Positions 63,375 through 64,000 of a stretch of DNA of 64,000 nt are shown here, one piece after another. The notes under the pieces are model-generated. The model was not told the origin of the DNA, made no database searches, and saw only the letters and a program-made list of their open reading frames with translations. Every line of letters starts with the position of its first letter. Positions within the stretch are counted from its first letter, which is position 1. The DNA is from Alphaproteobacteria bacterium (GTDB taxonomy: Bacteria; Pseudomonadota; Alphaproteobacteria; Micavibrionales; Micavibrionaceae), in assembly GCA_024275825.1 (NCBI GenBank), contig JAJRYK010000020.1, forward strand, positions 1 through 64,000, in the 5' to 3' direction. Position numbers and translations under genes: made by a program.

Positions 63375-63999
63375 CGTGCTCACTTCTAATCAAATAAATA
63401 CCGCTCGCAATAATGATGGCGGCGCCAGTGAGCATCCACAGATCGGGAAGATCATCAAAAAGCAGTGCCCCTAGAATCACGCCCCAGATCATTTGCGTAT
63501 ATTGAACCGGCGCAACAAGGGAGGCATCAGCCATGTGATAGGCGCGCGATACTGTGATGAAGCCAATGACAATCGCAACGGCTGAAATCACCAAGGGGAT
63601 AATGTGCGCCGGAGCAAACGGGACGTAGTCCCCAATCGTAAATGTTAGCACTGTCATGGGTAAAACGGCGATGGCTAACGGATAAAAACCGGTCGCGATG
63701 TCGCTAGGGTTTTTCATGGTGCGCATCATGCTGTGCATAACGGAAAAGCACAGCGGGGCGCCGAGCAACATAAGAAATGTCAGAATGCTGATATCGCTTT
63801 CCCATGGTCGAAAGGCGATGAGGACGCCGGTGAAGCCAGCGGCCATTGCGATCCATCTGTTCCAGCTTACGTGTTCCTTAAACATAGGAATGGCGATCAG
63901 GGTCATCATAAAGGGAGAGAGGAAGATCACTGTATAGACGCTGGTCAGCGGCATGATGGAGAAAAAATAAACAATCAGCATGCTGCCAAGGAAATTCAT
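63331..63999 (-). CDS. EamA/DMT-family transporter, truncated by window edge
   Basis: About 222 residues and roughly seven to eight spans of a drug/metabolite transporter are visible, with the second EamA repeat and its P-V-x-Y-T-Q-M motif. The frame is open at the right edge and the ATG at the last bases is probably internal, since about two N-terminal spans are missing. The substrate is unknown. Confidence 0.75.
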   Translation of the reverse strand: MNFLGSMLIVYFFSIMPLTSVYTVIFLSPFMMTLIAIPMFKEHVSWNRWIAMAAGFTGVLIAFRPWESDISILTFLMLLGAPLCFSVMHSMMRTMKNPSDIATGFYPLAIAVLPMTVLTFTIGDYVPFAPAHIIPLVISAVAIVIGFITVSRAYHMADASLVAPVQYTQMIWGVILGALLFDDLPDLWMLTGAAIIIASGIYLIRSEHATPSDASPNTPTSS

Positions 64000-64000
64000 A

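Overview
The window is chromosomal DNA from an alphaproteobacterium with mid-range GC, possibly a Micavibrio-like or Rhodospirillales-related lineage (the finer placement is a guess). The evidence for the class is gene content and order: divK-pleD, perM-hdaA, the block rpmG-rnr-topA-dprA-plsY-pyrB, an EipB/DUF1849 protein, a small aa3-oxidase subunit IV, and a CtrA-type promoter element.

Layout. 1-5.5 kb: edge of an IS630 transposase, ispE, a TPR protein, ETF-ubiquinone oxidoreductase (frameshifted) and a uracil-DNA glycosylase. 5.5-23 kb: housekeeping genes (lytic transglycosylase, alaS, ndk, a large hybrid sensor kinase, small Cox subunit IV, purMN, DUF2066-perM-hdaA, sixA-like, rnd, aspS). 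23-27.4 kb: small hypotheticals, EipB, then divK (interrupted by an in-frame TAG) and pleD. 27.4-36.8 kb, minus strand: rpmG, rnr, topA, dprA, plsY, pyrB, a CoA-transferase gene (also interrupted by TAG) and a prepilin peptidase. 37.4-47.4 kb, plus strand: a type IVb-pilus/type II-secretion-like cluster (response regulator, secretin lipoprotein, Ig-repeat periplasmic protein, GspE ATPase, GspF platform protein, two bitopic membrane proteins, two atypical prepilin-like proteins). A soluble hybrid kinase converges on it. 49.7-59.3 kb: asd, small membrane proteins, and a succinate dehydrogenase locus that is split twice, by a GxxExxY nuclease-like cassette between sdhD and sdhA and by three unrelated genes between sdhA and sdhB. 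59.3-64 kb: hypothetical, nadC, nadA, rarA and a truncated EamA transporter.

How it works together. The pilus cluster promoter region carries a TTAA-N7-TTAA CtrA-type site and a consensus DnaA box. With divK, pleD and hdaA nearby, this suggests that surface-appendage assembly is tied to the cell cycle. The most unusual signal is a set of elements bounded by inverted arms made of short degenerate tandem motifs. One carries the GxxExxY gene; two carry only hairpin (REP-like) cores; one arm is solitary. They could be an autonomous element with non-autonomous relatives. Three conserved genes (ETF-QO, divK, CoA-transferase) are broken by single-base lesions and a fourth small gene has a homopolymer frameshift. 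Real decay and assembly error cannot be told apart from the sequence alone. No rRNA, tRNA or CRISPR array was recognised, and no gene-free stretch exceeds about 300 bases.
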